From Novosphingobium sp. PP1Y (lineage in GTDB: Bacteria; Pseudomonadota; Alphaproteobacteria; Sphingomonadales; Sphingomonadaceae): a stretch of 64,000 nucleotides of DNA. Position numbers and translations under genes: made by a program. How positions within the stretch are numbered: position 1 is the first letter of the stretch; every line of letters begins with the position of its first letter. The stretch lies in the NCBI RefSeq assembly GCF_000253255.1, contig NC_015580.1, positions 2,741,001 through 2,805,000 of the forward strand. The letters run 5' to 3'. Under the pieces are notes generated by a model, which was not told the DNA's origin, made no database searches, and saw only the letters and a list, made by a program, of their open reading frames with translations. Of the stretch, positions 17,093-26,818 are shown piece by piece.

Positions 17093-18451
17093 TCAGCCCT
17101 GGTAGCAGACCTTCTTGACTGCCTCGACGATGCGGGGCGTGTCAATCAGTGCGGCCTTTTCAAGGTTGGCCGCATAAGGCAGCGGCACGTCCTCGTTGCA
17201 CACGCGTAGGACGGGGGCATCGAGATCGTCGAAGCCTTCTTCCATGCAGATCGCAATGACTTCCGAAGCGATCGAGCAGACCGGGAAGCCTTCCTCGGCA
17301 ACGACGAGACGGTTCGTCTTTGCGAGGCTTTCCAGGATCGTCTGCTTGTCGAGCGGACGCAGGGTGCGCAGGTCGATGACTTCGGCATCGATGCCTTCGC
17401 CGGCCAGCTGTTCGGCGGCTTCCAGCGCCAGGCCGACGCCGATCGAGTAGGAAACGATGGTGACATCCTTGCCCTCGCGCATGATGCGCGCCTTACCGAT
17501 CGGCAGGACATGGTCGTCGAGTTCCGGCAGCTCGAAGGAACGCCCGTAGATCAGTTCGTTTTCAAGGAAGACCACCGGGTCTTCGCTGCGGATCGCCGCC
17601 TTGAGCAGGCCCTTTGCGTCCGACGCGTCATAAGGCGCGATGACCACCAGACCCGGAACGTTGGCATACCACGGGCCGTAGTTCTGCGAGTGCTGTGCGC
17701 CCACGCGCGAAGCCGCGCCGTTGGGGCCGCGGAACACGACCGGGCAGCGCATCTGGCCGCCGGACATGTAGTTCGTCTTGGCCGCCGAGTTGATGATGTG
17801 GTCAATCGCCTGCATGGCGAAGTTGAAGGTCATGAACTCGACGATCGGACGCAGGCCGCCCATCGCCGCACCGGTTCCGATACCGGCAAAGCCGTATTCG
17901 GTGATTGGGGTGTCGATGACGCGCTTGGGGCCGAATTCCTCGAGCAGGCCCTGGGTCACCTTGTAGGCGCCCTGGTACTCGGCGACTTCCTCGCCCATCA
18001 CGAAGACGCGCTCGTCGCGGCGCATTTCCTCGGCCATCGCGTCGCGCAGGGCTTCGCGAACGGTCGAGGTCTTCATGTTGGTGCCATGCGGCACTTCCGG
18101 ATCCTTGCGCGCAGGGGCCGGGGCTTCTTCTGCCTTGGCAGGCTCGGAGGAAGCGGGCGCCGGAGCCGGAGCTTGCGAAACGCTTTCGGCCACGGCCGAG
18201 GCATCCTCGCCTTCACCGGCTAGGACGGCGATCACGGTGCCGACCTTCACGTTCTCGGTACCTTCGGCAACGACGATCTTGCCGATCGTGCCTTCATCGA
18301 CGGCTTCGAATTCCATCGTAGCCTTGTCGGTCTCGATCTCGGCAAGGATATCGCCGGAGGAGACTTCGTCGCCCTCCTTGACCAGCCACTTGGCAAGCTT
18401 GCCCTCTTCCATCGTCGGCGAGAGCGCGGGCATCTTCAGTTCGATCGCCAT
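17093..18451 (-). CDS. pdhB: Pyruvate dehydrogenase E1 beta subunit with N-terminal lipoyl domain
   Basis: Beta chain of the thiamine-dependent E1 component that decarboxylates pyruvate. Residues 1-78 form a lipoyl domain with the modified Lys43 in [13 protein letters not shown]; an Ala/Pro/Glu hinge follows to about 118; the rest is the transketolase-type beta subunit ([48 protein letters not shown], the C-terminal LRTLRPLD). A lipoyl-E1-beta fusion is normal for alphaproteobacteria. LipA earlier in the window would lipoylate it. Its start overlaps the pdhA stop as TGATG. Confidence 0.96.
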   Translation of the reverse strand: MAIELKMPALSPTMEEGKLAKWLVKEGDEVSSGDILAEIETDKATMEFEAVDEGTIGKIVVAEGTENVKVGTVIAVLAGEGEDASAVAESVSQAPAPAPASSEPAKAEEAPAPARKDPEVPHGTNMKTSTVREALRDAMAEEMRRDERVFVMGEEVAEYQGAYKVTQGLLEEFGPKRVIDTPITEYGFAGIGTGAAMGGLRPIVEFMTFNFAMQAIDHIINSAAKTNYMSGGQMRCPVVFRGPNGAASRVGAQHSQNYGPWYANVPGLVVIAPYDASDAKGLLKAAIRSEDPVVFLENELIYGRSFELPELDDHVLPIGKARIMREGKDVTIVSYSIGVGLALEAAEQLAGEGIDAEVIDLRTLRPLDKQTILESLAKTNRLVVAEEGFPVCSIASEVIAICMEEGFDDLDAPVLRVCNEDVPLPYAANLEKAALIDTPRIVEAVKKVCYQG

Positions 18452-19536
18452 CAGTAACGCTCCACCAGGACGTCGGTATAGAGTTCGGACATATCGGGCT
18501 CGGGTGAATTCTCTGCAAAGTCGGCGGATTCGGCGACCTGGGCGCGAACGCGCTTGTCGATCGCCTTCAGTTCAGCCTCGTCCAGGCCCATTTCCATGAG
18601 CTCGGCCTTGGCATGCTCGATCGGGTCACGCTTGTCGCGCACGCCCTGGACTTCCTCGCGGCTGCGATACTTGGCCGGGTCGGACATCGAGTGGCCGCGA
18701 TAGCGGTAGGTGTTGAGTTCCATCAGCACGGGGCCGTTGCCGCCGCGCACATGCTCGAGCGCGACTTCGGCCGCCTTGCGGACCTCGAGCACGTCCATGC
18801 CGTCGACCTGCATGCCGGGAATTCGGAACGCAGTGCCGCGACGGTAGAAGTGCGTCTCTGCCGACGAACGGGCGACGGCCGTGCCCATCGCGTACTGGTT
18901 GTTCTCGATCACGAAGATGATCGGGAGGTTCCACAGGGCCGCCATGTTGAAGCTCTCGTAGACCTGGCCCTGGTTCGCCGCGCCGTCACCGAAGTAGGCC
19001 ATCGCGACGCCGCCGTCTTCACGGTACTTGTGCGCGAAAGCGAGACCGGTACCGAGCGAGACCTGTGCACCGACAATGCCGTGGCCGCCGTAGAAGCGAT
19101 GCTCGACACTGAACATGTGCATCGAGCCGCCCTTGCCCTTCGAGATACCCGAATGGCGTCCGGTCAGTTCGGCCATGATGACTTTCGGATCGATGCCGTA
19201 GGCCAGCATGTGGCCATGGTCGCGATAGCCGGTGATCACCGAGTCCTTGTTGCCGTCGAGCGCGGACTGCAGGCCGACAGCGACAGCTTCCTGGCCGATG
19301 TAGAGGTGGCAGAAACCGCCGATCAGGCCGAGGCCGTAAAGCTGGCCGGCCTTCTCCTCGAAACGGCGGATGAGCAACATCTGCTCATAGAGCTTGAGAA
19401 GTTCTTCCTTGCTCGCCTTGTAGCGGCGATCGGCCGCATGGGCTTCCTGGAGGCTGCGCAGGACAAAGTCCTGGTCCTCTGCCGGCGACCCGTTCGAATT
19501 TGCGCCGGGCTGGGCGTCAGTCTTGGCTTTGGGCAA
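18451..19536 (-). CDS. pdhA: Pyruvate dehydrogenase E1 alpha subunit
   Basis: Alpha chain of E1, which binds thiamine diphosphate and forms a heterotetramer with PdhB. The 361-residue protein has IGQEAVAVG, the TPP motif [23 protein letters not shown] (from about residue 183), and YRGHSMSDP, the region that is phosphorylated in mitochondrial homologues. The first 40 residues are a variable extension. It is the first gene of pdhA-pdhB. The E2 and E3 genes are not in this window. Confidence 0.96.
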   Translation of the reverse strand: MPKAKTDAQPGANSNGSPAEDQDFVLRSLQEAHAADRRYKASKEELLKLYEQMLLIRRFEEKAGQLYGLGLIGGFCHLYIGQEAVAVGLQSALDGNKDSVITGYRDHGHMLAYGIDPKVIMAELTGRHSGISKGKGGSMHMFSVEHRFYGGHGIVGAQVSLGTGLAFAHKYREDGGVAMAYFGDGAANQGQVYESFNMAALWNLPIIFVIENNQYAMGTAVARSSAETHFYRRGTAFRIPGMQVDGMDVLEVRKAAEVALEHVRGGNGPVLMELNTYRYRGHSMSDPAKYRSREEVQGVRDKRDPIEHAKAELMEMGLDEAELKAIDKRVRAQVAESADFAENSPEPDMSELYTDVLVERY

Positions 19537-19640
19537 TGAGGCTCCCCATCGTCGATGTGATCAGTTGCGGGCGGTATAGGAAAGAGGCGGGCAAAGCGAA
19601 AGCGCCCGAAAGGGAAAATACGAATTCCGGAACAAAAATT

Positions 19641-19664
19641 ATTGCCTGCCGGTGAGCTGGCAAT
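19641..19664 (-). terminator. Probable terminator after the FtsB-like gene
   Basis: On the minus strand ATTGCC and GGCAAT arms (19659-19664 and 19641-19646) form an interrupted stem, followed by an AT-rich run containing five T. It lies just downstream of the FtsB-like stop at 19671 and before pdhA. Confidence 0.45.
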
Positions 19665-19670
19665 GGCGGC

Positions 19671-19982
19671 TCAGGGGATGAGCATCACCATTTCGTCGGA
19701 ACGTGCGACGTTGAGATTGCCGCGCAGCAATTCGCCGGCAAGGTCCGGATCCACGTGCTTGGGATCGAGCAGCTCGACGCGATTCTGGATTCGCGCGCGC
19801 TCGAGCTTGAGTGCGGCAAGATCGGCATGGCGCTGTTCGAGCAAGCGCTGGTTTTCGCCCCAGGCGATAAGCCCGCTCGGACCGGCGATAACGAATGCGC
19901 CCATGAGCAGAAGAACCGCAAGGGACAGGCCCTGCACGAGTCGCTCTTTCGCAATGTTGGGTTCCGGGCGCATGGTCCTCAT
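19671..19982 (-). CDS. FtsB/DivIC-family septum protein
   Basis: A 103-residue protein with a short cytosolic start, one membrane helix (LVQGLSLAVLLLMGAFVIAG) and a coiled coil (LLEQRHADLAALKLERARIQNRVELL), ending in DPDLAGELLRGNLNVARSDEMVML. This is the layout of FtsB/DivIC, which joins FtsL and FtsQ at the division septum. A location upstream of pdhA is usual in alphaproteobacteria. ATG 19982 is chosen because residues before it are not family-like; ATG 19973 is possible. Confidence 0.84.
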   Translation of the reverse strand: MRTMRPEPNIAKERLVQGLSLAVLLLMGAFVIAGPSGLIAWGENQRLLEQRHADLAALKLERARIQNRVELLDPKHVDPDLAGELLRGNLNVARSDEMVMLIP

Positions 19983-20074
19983 GGGAATCGATAGAATCAC
20001 AAGTGATTCAGCGTTGCAAGCACTATTCAATACGCCTTAACGCATAGCGCGCACAGCGCTCGCCTTCCCGTTCC

Positions 20075-20088
20075 TGCATCGCGATGCA
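20075..20088. repeat. Perfect 14-bp palindrome TGCATCGCGATGCA
   Basis: The palindrome lies in the 143-base space between the FtsB-like start and the end of the NodT gene, flanked by TTCC and AGGAA, which extend the stem with one bulged A. It could end the efflux operon transcript or bind a regulator near the FtsB-like promoter. Confidence 0.5.
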
Positions 20089-20125
20089 AGGAATGATGTT
20101 GATAAGTCCTGTTGCGAAGCCCCGA

Positions 20126-21652
20126 TCAGCGATGGGCGACATCCCCACCTAGGGAAATCTGCGGAGTATTGCCGATCGCCTTGTTGACGGTGACATAGCT
20201 GACGGCCAGTTGCCCCTCGTTGTCGGACAGCTCCCGGCGGGCTTGGATCAGCGCCCGTTTCGCGTCGATCAGGTCGAGGTAGTTGATCGCCCCGCTGTCA
20301 TAACGCGCTTGTGCGATGCCTAGGGACGACCGCGTAGCCCCGAGCTTTTTCGCCAGGCTTTCATGCTCTTGGCGCGCCGCCATGGAGCGGTTGAGGGCGT
20401 TGTCGATTTCCTGCCAGGACTTGAGCACGGTAGTCTGGAACGCGACGGCGGCCTCGCGCTGCTCCAGCTTGCGCAGCTTGACGACGCTGCGTCGCCGTCC
20501 ACCATCGAAAAGAGGGAGATCCAGGCTGGGACCGATCGACCAGTTGCGGCTGGCCCAATCGAAGAGGTTCTGGCTGCGGTAGGATTCAAGGCCGAAGCCA
20601 CCGCCAAGCCGGATGCTGGGATAAAGGTCCGCCACGGCCACGCCGATGCGTGCGGTTGCCGCATGCATGCCGGCCTCGGCGGCCCGGACATCGGGGCGCC
20701 GCAGGGCGACTTCCGACGGCAGGCCAAGCGAAAGATCGGGCGGTAGTTGGACTGTTTCGCCTCCGCGGGGAGCCAGCGTGTCCTTGAGGCTACCCGGCGT
20801 CTTTCCGAGCAGCAGCGCGATTGCGTTGACGTGCGCTGCCTCCTGCGCCAGCATTGCAGGGAGACGCGCCTCCATGCCGTGCAGCGTCACATCCTCGAGG
20901 TCGAGAACGCCGTGGCTGTCGAGACCGCCATCGACGCGGGCCTTCACCAGCGAAATCCGATCGCGCAGCAAGGCGATGTCCTCCCGCAGCAAGGCGATGT
21001 CACGCTGGCTGGTGCGCAATTCGAAATACGTCGAGGCCACTTCGCTCGCCACGCTGAGGCGCGCCTGATCCAGCAAGGCGCCTTGCTGTGCGATCGTAGC
21101 ATCCGCCGCTTCGATCGACCGCCGCACCTTGCCCCACAGGTCGATCTCCCACGAGGCATCGAACCCGCCGCGATAGAGCGTGAAAGGCTGGGAGAGCAGT
21201 TTGGCCAGGGCATCGCGGTCGGAACCGATGGCATCGAACAGTCGGGTTCCCGCGCCATATTCGCTCTGTCGCTGGCGGGTGACGTCCGCACCTGCGCCGA
21301 CTTGCGGGATTCCGGCCGAAGAGGTGACCGAACGCTGGATGCGCGCCTGTGCAAAATGCAGGGCTGCGGTCTCCAGATCGGGACTGGCCGCAAGGGCCTG
21401 AGTGACCAGGTCGTCGAGCACCGGATCATGGAACGAGGTCCACCAATCCGCGGGCATTGCAGCATCGGTGCCTGGCGCTGCGACCAATGACGGGTCCGCG
21501 CTGCGCCAGCTCGTCCAGTCCTGCGGTGCATCGGGGGCAGAGCTCACATAATCCGGGCCGACCGTGCAGCCGCCCAGTGCTGCGACCGCTATGGCGATGC
21601 CGACTGTCCGGCTCGGGCGGGGGAAACTCGGTTTTCGGGACATGGCAGGCAT
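20126..21652 (-). CDS. NodT-family outer-membrane efflux lipoprotein
   Basis: TolC-like channel, 508 residues. The signal peptide ends in the lipobox ALGGC (Cys29), so it is anchored in the outer membrane. Two OEP repeats follow, with the family signature DLxxAxxxxAxA-type helices (DDLVTQALAASPDLETAALHFAQARI) and the conserved RRPDVRAAEAGMHAATARIGVAVADLYPSI. It is the last gene of the ABC exporter operon, seven bases after a permease gene, so it likely provides the outer-membrane exit for that exporter. Confidence 0.9.
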   Translation of the reverse strand: MPAMSRKPSFPRPSRTVGIAIAVAALGGCTVGPDYVSSAPDAPQDWTSWRSADPSLVAAPGTDAAMPADWWTSFHDPVLDDLVTQALAASPDLETAALHFAQARIQRSVTSSAGIPQVGAGADVTRQRQSEYGAGTRLFDAIGSDRDALAKLLSQPFTLYRGGFDASWEIDLWGKVRRSIEAADATIAQQGALLDQARLSVASEVASTYFELRTSQRDIALLREDIALLRDRISLVKARVDGGLDSHGVLDLEDVTLHGMEARLPAMLAQEAAHVNAIALLLGKTPGSLKDTLAPRGGETVQLPPDLSLGLPSEVALRRPDVRAAEAGMHAATARIGVAVADLYPSIRLGGGFGLESYRSQNLFDWASRNWSIGPSLDLPLFDGGRRRSVVKLRKLEQREAAVAFQTTVLKSWQEIDNALNRSMAARQEHESLAKKLGATRSSLGIAQARYDSGAINYLDLIDAKRALIQARRELSDNEGQLAVSYVTVNKAIGNTPQISLGGDVAHR

Positions 21653-21659
21653 CCGAAGA

Positions 21660-22772
21660 TCAGGCGAGGCGGTGGCGAAACAGCCAGGCAGCCAGCGGCA
21701 GCGTCACGCTTGCCACCAGCACGAGGGGAATGAAATCCATAGCGACATCGGCCAGCCCTGCGCCTTCGAGATAGACGCGCCGAACCAGATCCACGCCGAA
21801 ACGCAGCGGATTGACGTATGTGGCCAGCTGCAGGCCCTCCGGCATGTTGCGGATCGGGGTCAGCAGACCGGAAAGCATGGTCAGCGGCATGATGACGAGG
21901 AACGAGTAGAGCATGGCCTGCTGCATGTTCAGGGCCAAGGCCGAGAGCGACATGCCGATGCCCACCGCGGCACCGGTGAAGCTGAGCAGGCCGAGATAGA
22001 GAAGCCAGGGCGAACCGCTCATCGGTATCCGAAACCAGAACAGGACGATCATCAGCACGATCGTCGACTGCGCGATCCCGACAAGGATCGAAGGCAGGGC
22101 CTTGCCGACCAGGATCTGCAGCGGCGAAAGCGGCGTGACCAGCAATTGATCGAACGTCCCCTGCTCGCGTTCGCGCGCAACGGACAGGGCCGCGAGCAGC
22201 AGTGTCTGCAGCATACTGAGCGTCGCGATCATTGCCGGCATGATCTGCCACCGCGAATTGAGGTTGGGATTGAACCACGCCCGCCGCTCAATCGTGATCG
22301 CAGGAGCCGCCCCGTGCGCTGCATTGAAACGCTGCGCAATGGCATTGAGGTAGCCCGCCGCCGTCGCCGCTGTTGAGGAATTGCGGCCATCGAGGATCAC
22401 CTGGATCGTCGCCGCCTCGCCCCGTGCCAGTCTCTGGTCGAAATCCGCCGGGATGGTGATGGCCAGTAGCACCTTGCCCGGATCGATGACCGAGGCGATC
22501 TGGTCGGCCGAAGCAAGCGTCGCTTCGCGTTCGAACACGCCGGTTCCGTCAAGCCGGGTCACGAACTCTCGGGCGGCCGCGCCCCTGCTCTGGTCGAGCA
22601 AGGCATAGGATACATTCGTCAGGTCGAAGGTCGCCCCATATCCGAAGAGCATCGTCTGGAAGAACGCCGGGGCCAGCAGGATGATCCGGTTGGCCGGGTC
22701 CTTGAGGATCGCCAACACTTCCTTGCGGCAAAGAAAGGCGATCTGGGCGATATAGGCGATCACGGATTGCAT
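21660..22772 (-). CDS. ABC-2 type transporter permease (YbhR-like)
   Basis: A 370-residue ABC-2 permease: an N-terminal helix after CRKEVLAILKDPANRIILLAP, a large periplasmic loop (about residues 45-175), then five helices including EREQGTFDQLLVTPLSPLQILVGKALPSILVG, the coupling motif of this family, and LSGLLTPIRNMPEGLQLATYVNPLRF. It pairs with the next permease and the double ATPase to export a hydrophobic compound. ATG 22772 sits four bases after the preceding stop. Confidence 0.9.
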   Translation of the reverse strand: MQSVIAYIAQIAFLCRKEVLAILKDPANRIILLAPAFFQTMLFGYGATFDLTNVSYALLDQSRGAAAREFVTRLDGTGVFEREATLASADQIASVIDPGKVLLAITIPADFDQRLARGEAATIQVILDGRNSSTAATAAGYLNAIAQRFNAAHGAAPAITIERRAWFNPNLNSRWQIMPAMIATLSMLQTLLLAALSVAREREQGTFDQLLVTPLSPLQILVGKALPSILVGIAQSTIVLMIVLFWFRIPMSGSPWLLYLGLLSFTGAAVGIGMSLSALALNMQQAMLYSFLVIMPLTMLSGLLTPIRNMPEGLQLATYVNPLRFGVDLVRRVYLEGAGLADVAMDFIPLVLVASVTLPLAAWLFRHRLA

Positions 22773-22776
22773 GGCC

Positions 22777-23901
22777 TCAGTCGAGCGTCTTGCGCAGGGT
22801 CCTGCGCGTCGCGAAAATAAGAACGAGGGCGTATGCAGCCAGGATCGTGCAATTGCGCGCAACCATCATCCAGTCCGTCCCGGCGAGGAACAGCGACTTG
22901 ACCATGCCCATGAAATGCGTGGCTGGCAGGAGCTGGGCGATGACCTGCACCGCGACAGGCACGTTGCGAAGGTCGAAGATGAAGCCCGATAGCATGAGCG
23001 CGGGCAGGAAGCTGGTCAGCAAGGCAACCTGACTCGCTGCAAACTGGTTGCGCGTGCGGCCCGAGATAAACAGGCCGAGCAGCAACGAGACGGCCAGATA
23101 GAGCGCCGAGGCCAGCACGATCGCAAACAGCGACCCGCGAATGGGCACCTGAAACAGGAACCGGGCCGCCAGCAGGCAGGTTGCCAGGTCGATCAGCCCC
23201 ACGGCCATGTAGGGCAGCAGCTTGGACAGCACGATCTCCAGCGGCCTGACCGGTGTCACGAAAAGCGCTTCCAGCGTGCCGCGCTCCCATTCGCGGGCGA
23301 TCAGCAGCGACGTCAGGAACGCCCCGACGAGCGTCATCACGAGCACGATCAGCCCCGGAACGAGATACCAGGTGCTGATCCCCGCTTCGTTGAACCAGGT
23401 TCGCTGCATGAGGGTGATCGATCCGCCCCGGCCGGCCGCCCCTTCGCGATCCACGCGGCGCAGCATGGCGTTCGACACGGAAGCCGAAACGTAGGCATCA
23501 AGCGAGGTTGCCGTCGTTGAATCGATACCATTCAAAACAAGCTGAATGCTGGCGCCCCCCGCAGCCCGACGCCTCGAGAAATCGATCGGGACCCGCACGA
23601 TCGCGTCGACTTTGCCCGACTGCAGCATGGTTTCGGCCCGAGCCATCGTGTCGACGTAGACCGGCGAGAGATAGTGCGAGCCCTCGATTCCGGACACGGC
23701 TTCGCGCGCCGCGGCAGAGTTGTCATCGAGGACGAGCGCGACCGGCGCATCGCGCACATCGAACGACAGCCCGTATCCGAACAGCAGGATAAGGGCGACC
23801 GGCAGAAGAAGTCCAACCATCAGGTTGCTGCGATCGCGCAGCATTTGGCGGATTTCCTTGCGGGTCAATGCGGTCAGGCGGACGGAAAACTCGGAACGCA
23901 T
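22777..23901 (-). CDS. ABC-2 type transporter permease (YbhS-like)
   Basis: A 374-residue ABC-2 permease with the same layout as its neighbour: RKEIRQMLRDRSNLMVGLLLPVALILLFGYGLSFD, a periplasmic domain to about residue 180, and a membrane core with EWERGTLEALFVTPVRPLEIVLSKLLPY and LLPATHFMGMVKSLFLAG. Start ATG 23901 overlaps the ATPase stop as TGATG. Gene order adaptor-ATPase-permease-permease is that of E. coli ybhGFSR, and heterodimerisation of the two permeases is inferred from that. Confidence 0.9.
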   Translation of the reverse strand: MRSEFSVRLTALTRKEIRQMLRDRSNLMVGLLLPVALILLFGYGLSFDVRDAPVALVLDDNSAAAREAVSGIEGSHYLSPVYVDTMARAETMLQSGKVDAIVRVPIDFSRRRAAGGASIQLVLNGIDSTTATSLDAYVSASVSNAMLRRVDREGAAGRGGSITLMQRTWFNEAGISTWYLVPGLIVLVMTLVGAFLTSLLIAREWERGTLEALFVTPVRPLEIVLSKLLPYMAVGLIDLATCLLAARFLFQVPIRGSLFAIVLASALYLAVSLLLGLFISGRTRNQFAASQVALLTSFLPALMLSGFIFDLRNVPVAVQVIAQLLPATHFMGMVKSLFLAGTDWMMVARNCTILAAYALVLIFATRRTLRKTLD

Positions 23902-25694
23902 CACGCCGCCGCCTGTTCGCTCGACGCGCGTGCGCGCGCCTGCTCGACAATCGCGATGAAGGCGCGGTCCATGTCGTCGGCTTCGCCGTTACCGGCCTGC
24001 TCACGAACTTCGCGCGGCGTACCAAGAGCCAGCAGGTGCCCGGCATCCTGGATCGCGATGCGGTCGCAATATTCGGCCTCTTCCATGAAATGGGTAGTGA
24101 CGATGATCGTTACGCCTTCATCGGCAAGCGCCGTGATCGTGCGCCAGAACGCACGCCTGGCCAGCGGATCGATGCCGCTGGTCGGTTCGTCCAGGAAGAG
24201 GATGTCCGGCTCATGAATCAGGCCGGTGGCCATCGCCAGACGCTGCTTGTAACCGAGCGGCAGCAGACCGCAGGTTGCAGACGCATCGAGATTGAAACGC
24301 TCGAGCGTTTCACGCACCCGCCGGCGCAGCATCTTGCCGCGCAGACCATAGGCCCCGCCGAAGAATTCCAGGTTCTCGCGCACGCTGAGGTTCGAATAGA
24401 GCGAGAATTTCTGCGCAACATAGCCGATGCGCACCCGCGCAGCGGCGCGGGCGGTTCGCAGGTTCACGCCTGCCACATCGAGTTGACCGCTGGTCGCCGG
24501 CAACAATCCGCACAGCATCCTGAACGTGGTCGTCTTGCCCGCACCATTGGGGCCCAAGAGCCCGAAGATCTCCCCCTTGCCGACATCGAAGGAGGTATTG
24601 GCAACAGCGGTAAAGTCGCCGAACCTGCGCACCAGATCGCGCACGCGGATCATGACTTCGCGTTCGGTACCCTTGTCCTGGCCAAGCGGAACCTGCGCAG
24701 CATCCGAGGTCGCTTCAGTAAGCGGTGGCGGCTTGTGGGCTTCGCCGGGCGTCTCGTGCTGGCGCAGCAGGAACATGAAGGCATCTTCCAGTTCAGCGGG
24801 GCGCGGCTCGACATGGGCGCCTTCGAGAAGTTCCGAGATCGTTGAAAGCTCATGACCGGAGTCGCGGATCAGGCGCACGGCGCCGCCGCGCGGCACAGCA
24901 TCCACGATCCGGTCCCTGGCATCGATGAGGCGGGCCTGGAGGTTGCGGGCTAGCATGCCCGCGGCCGGGGTGGCGATATAGGTCAGACCCTCGGCCTTGC
25001 GACGCAAGTGCTCCGCAGTTCCTTGCGCAAGCAGGCGTCCCTTGTTGAGGACGAAGATCTCGTCGCACCGCTCGGCTTCATCCATGTAGGCAGTGCTGAC
25101 GATCACACTGAGTCCCTCATCCCCGATCAATTGCTCGAGAATTTGCCATAAGTCGCGCCGCGAGAGCGGGTCGACGCCGACGCTGGGCTCGTCGAGCAGC
25201 AGCAATTCCGGCACGCGCACAAGCGTGCAGGCGAGCCCCAGCTTCTGCTTCATCCCACCCGACAGATTGCCCGCCGGCCGCTCAGTGAAACGCGCCATGT
25301 CGGTCATTTCCAGCATCCTGGCGAAGCGCTCCTTGCGCTCGTCCAGCGGAACGCCGTGAAGGTCCGCGTAGAGATCGAGGTTCTCCTGAACCGACAGATC
25401 TTCATAAAGGCCGAAGCGCTGCGGCATGTAGCTGATGCGGCTCTGCACCTCCTGAGGGCCACGCCGCACATCGATGCCCAGAACCGAAAGGCCTCCGGCG
25501 TCCGGCGCGATCAAGCCGGCCATCATGCGCATCATCGTCGTCTTGCCGGCACCGTCCGGACCGACCAAGGCACTCAGGGTCCCGGGCCGCACCTTGAGGG
25601 AAACGTCGTCGATGGCATTGAATGGAGTTCCGTCTGGCGCCGCGAAAGTCTTGCACAAACCTTCGCTGACGACGGTTGCGACGGTCTCGCTCAC
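23901..25694 (-). CDS. ABC exporter ATPase with two nucleotide-binding domains (YbhF-like)
   Basis: A 597-residue protein with two ABC domains in tandem. Domain 1 has Walker A GPDGAGKTT (residues 45-53), signature LSGGMKQKL and LLLLDEPSVGVDP. Domain 2 has GPNGAGKTT (about 380), a degenerate signature LPLGYKQRL and ILFLDEPTSGIDP. The degenerate second signature is also a feature of YbhF-type ATPases, so one ATP site may be weak. It would energise the two adjacent permeases at the inner membrane. Its start overlaps the adaptor stop as ATGA. Confidence 0.92.
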   Translation of the reverse strand: MSETVATVVSEGLCKTFAAPDGTPFNAIDDVSLKVRPGTLSALVGPDGAGKTTMMRMMAGLIAPDAGGLSVLGIDVRRGPQEVQSRISYMPQRFGLYEDLSVQENLDLYADLHGVPLDERKERFARMLEMTDMARFTERPAGNLSGGMKQKLGLACTLVRVPELLLLDEPSVGVDPLSRRDLWQILEQLIGDEGLSVIVSTAYMDEAERCDEIFVLNKGRLLAQGTAEHLRRKAEGLTYIATPAAGMLARNLQARLIDARDRIVDAVPRGGAVRLIRDSGHELSTISELLEGAHVEPRPAELEDAFMFLLRQHETPGEAHKPPPLTEATSDAAQVPLGQDKGTEREVMIRVRDLVRRFGDFTAVANTSFDVGKGEIFGLLGPNGAGKTTTFRMLCGLLPATSGQLDVAGVNLRTARAAARVRIGYVAQKFSLYSNLSVRENLEFFGGAYGLRGKMLRRRVRETLERFNLDASATCGLLPLGYKQRLAMATGLIHEPDILFLDEPTSGIDPLARRAFWRTITALADEGVTIIVTTHFMEEAEYCDRIAIQDAGHLLALGTPREVREQAGNGEADDMDRAFIAIVEQARARASSEQAAA

Positions 25695-26692
25695 CGCGCC
25701 GGACCTGCCGCGATCCGCACTGTCACCGGCTGGCCCAGTCGCAGGCGGTTCTGCGCATCTTCCACCCGCACCCGCACTTCATAGACGAGGCTCGTACGCA
25801 GTTCCTCGGATTCGACCGACTTTGGCGTGAATTCGGCGACCGACGAAATATACCCGACCTTGCCGGAGACCGGCTGGTCGGGGAAACTGTCGCTGGTCAC
25901 CCGAGCTGCCTGCCCCGGCTTGATACGGCCCAGGTCTGTCTCATCGACATAGACCCGGATCCATTTCGGACTGGTCAGCGCCAGTTCGTAAACCGGCCTT
26001 TGCGGCGATGCCATGTCGCCCACTTCGAGCAATCGCGTGCGCACGACTGCGTTTTCCGGCGCGCGCAATTCGCCTTGCGAAATCTGATGTTCGAGCAAGG
26101 CCAACTGGGCCTGCGTGCCCTTCAACTGTGCCTGCGCGGCGGCAACGTCTTCGGCTCGTGGGCCCTGCTCGGCCAGACGCAGTGCTTCCTTCTGCTCGCT
26201 CGCGCGAGCCGCGGTGACTTTCGCGGCATTGCGGGCGCTGTCGATTTCCTGCCGACTGACGCCGCGACCGTCCGTCCTGTCGGAAATGGCTTCCATCCGC
26301 GCCAGATCGTCGGCCGCGCGCTTCGCATCGGACATCGCTGCAGCAAGGCGTTCGCCAGCCTGACGGATCTCTTCAGGCCGCGATCCGTTGCGCATGCGCA
26401 GCAGGTTCTGCTGGCTTGCCGACACTTGCGCCCGGGCCTGTTCGGCCTGCAGCGACAGCGTCGTCGTATCGAGGCGGGCCAGCACGGTGCCAGCCTTGAC
26501 CGCATCGCCCTCGTCGACGTTGAGCTGCTCGACCCGGCCATTCCCTTCGAACGCGAGTGAGACCTGGCGAATATCTACATTGCCATGGAGGACCAGTTCG
26601 TCGCCATCGGCACCATGGTGTTCCTGCGAGAGCCAGTACCCGAAGGCCATGACCACGATGAGCCCGACGATTGCGGCAGCGATCTTTTTCAT
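25691..26692 (-). CDS. HlyD-family periplasmic adaptor (YbhG-like)
   Basis: A 333-residue membrane-fusion protein: an N-terminal membrane anchor (IAAAIVGLIVVMAFGYWLS), a split lipoyl-like domain (GNVDIRQVSLAFEGNGRVEQLNVDEGDAVKAGTVLARLD), a long helical hairpin of about 130 residues, and a beta-barrel region with WIRVYVDETDLGRIKPGQAARV. It links the inner-membrane ABC permeases to the NodT channel. First gene of the operon, transcribed away from the CecR-like regulator. Confidence 0.92.
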   Translation of the reverse strand: MKKIAAAIVGLIVVMAFGYWLSQEHHGADGDELVLHGNVDIRQVSLAFEGNGRVEQLNVDEGDAVKAGTVLARLDTTTLSLQAEQARAQVSASQQNLLRMRNGSRPEEIRQAGERLAAAMSDAKRAADDLARMEAISDRTDGRGVSRQEIDSARNAAKVTAARASEQKEALRLAEQGPRAEDVAAAQAQLKGTQAQLALLEHQISQGELRAPENAVVRTRLLEVGDMASPQRPVYELALTSPKWIRVYVDETDLGRIKPGQAARVTSDSFPDQPVSGKVGYISSVAEFTPKSVESEELRTSLVYEVRVRVEDAQNRLRLGQPVTVRIAAGPAR

Positions 26693-26775
26693 GCGGTCAT
26701 CCGATTGCGGTTCGGGTTGTCAGGCATCGCAGACCTATCATCTGATGCAAGGCTTCGCGATGGCAGTGCCTTAAC

Positions 26776-26790
26776 TTAAATTGAATTTAA
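26776..26790. promoter_or_regulatory. AT-rich operator-like palindrome in the divergent exporter/regulator promoter
   Basis: TTAAATT-G-AATTTAA at 26776-26790 is a perfect 7-bp inverted repeat about one centre base, in a very GC-rich setting, between the divergent adaptor gene (start 26692) and the TetR-type regulator gene (start 26819). It lies 28 bases before the regulator start. Position and symmetry suit a dimeric TetR-family operator; binding is inferred. Confidence 0.6.
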
Positions 26791-26818
26791 ATTGTATGTT
26801 CGCTATTGTCCAGTCGCG

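Noticed and set aside
17093..18451. Lipoyl domain fused to the E1 beta subunit as a novel fusion
   Set aside because: This is the usual arrangement of PdhB in alphaproteobacteria.
23901..25694. Two-domain ATPase as a gene-fusion novelty
   Set aside because: YbhF-type ATPases with tandem domains and a degenerate second signature are already known.
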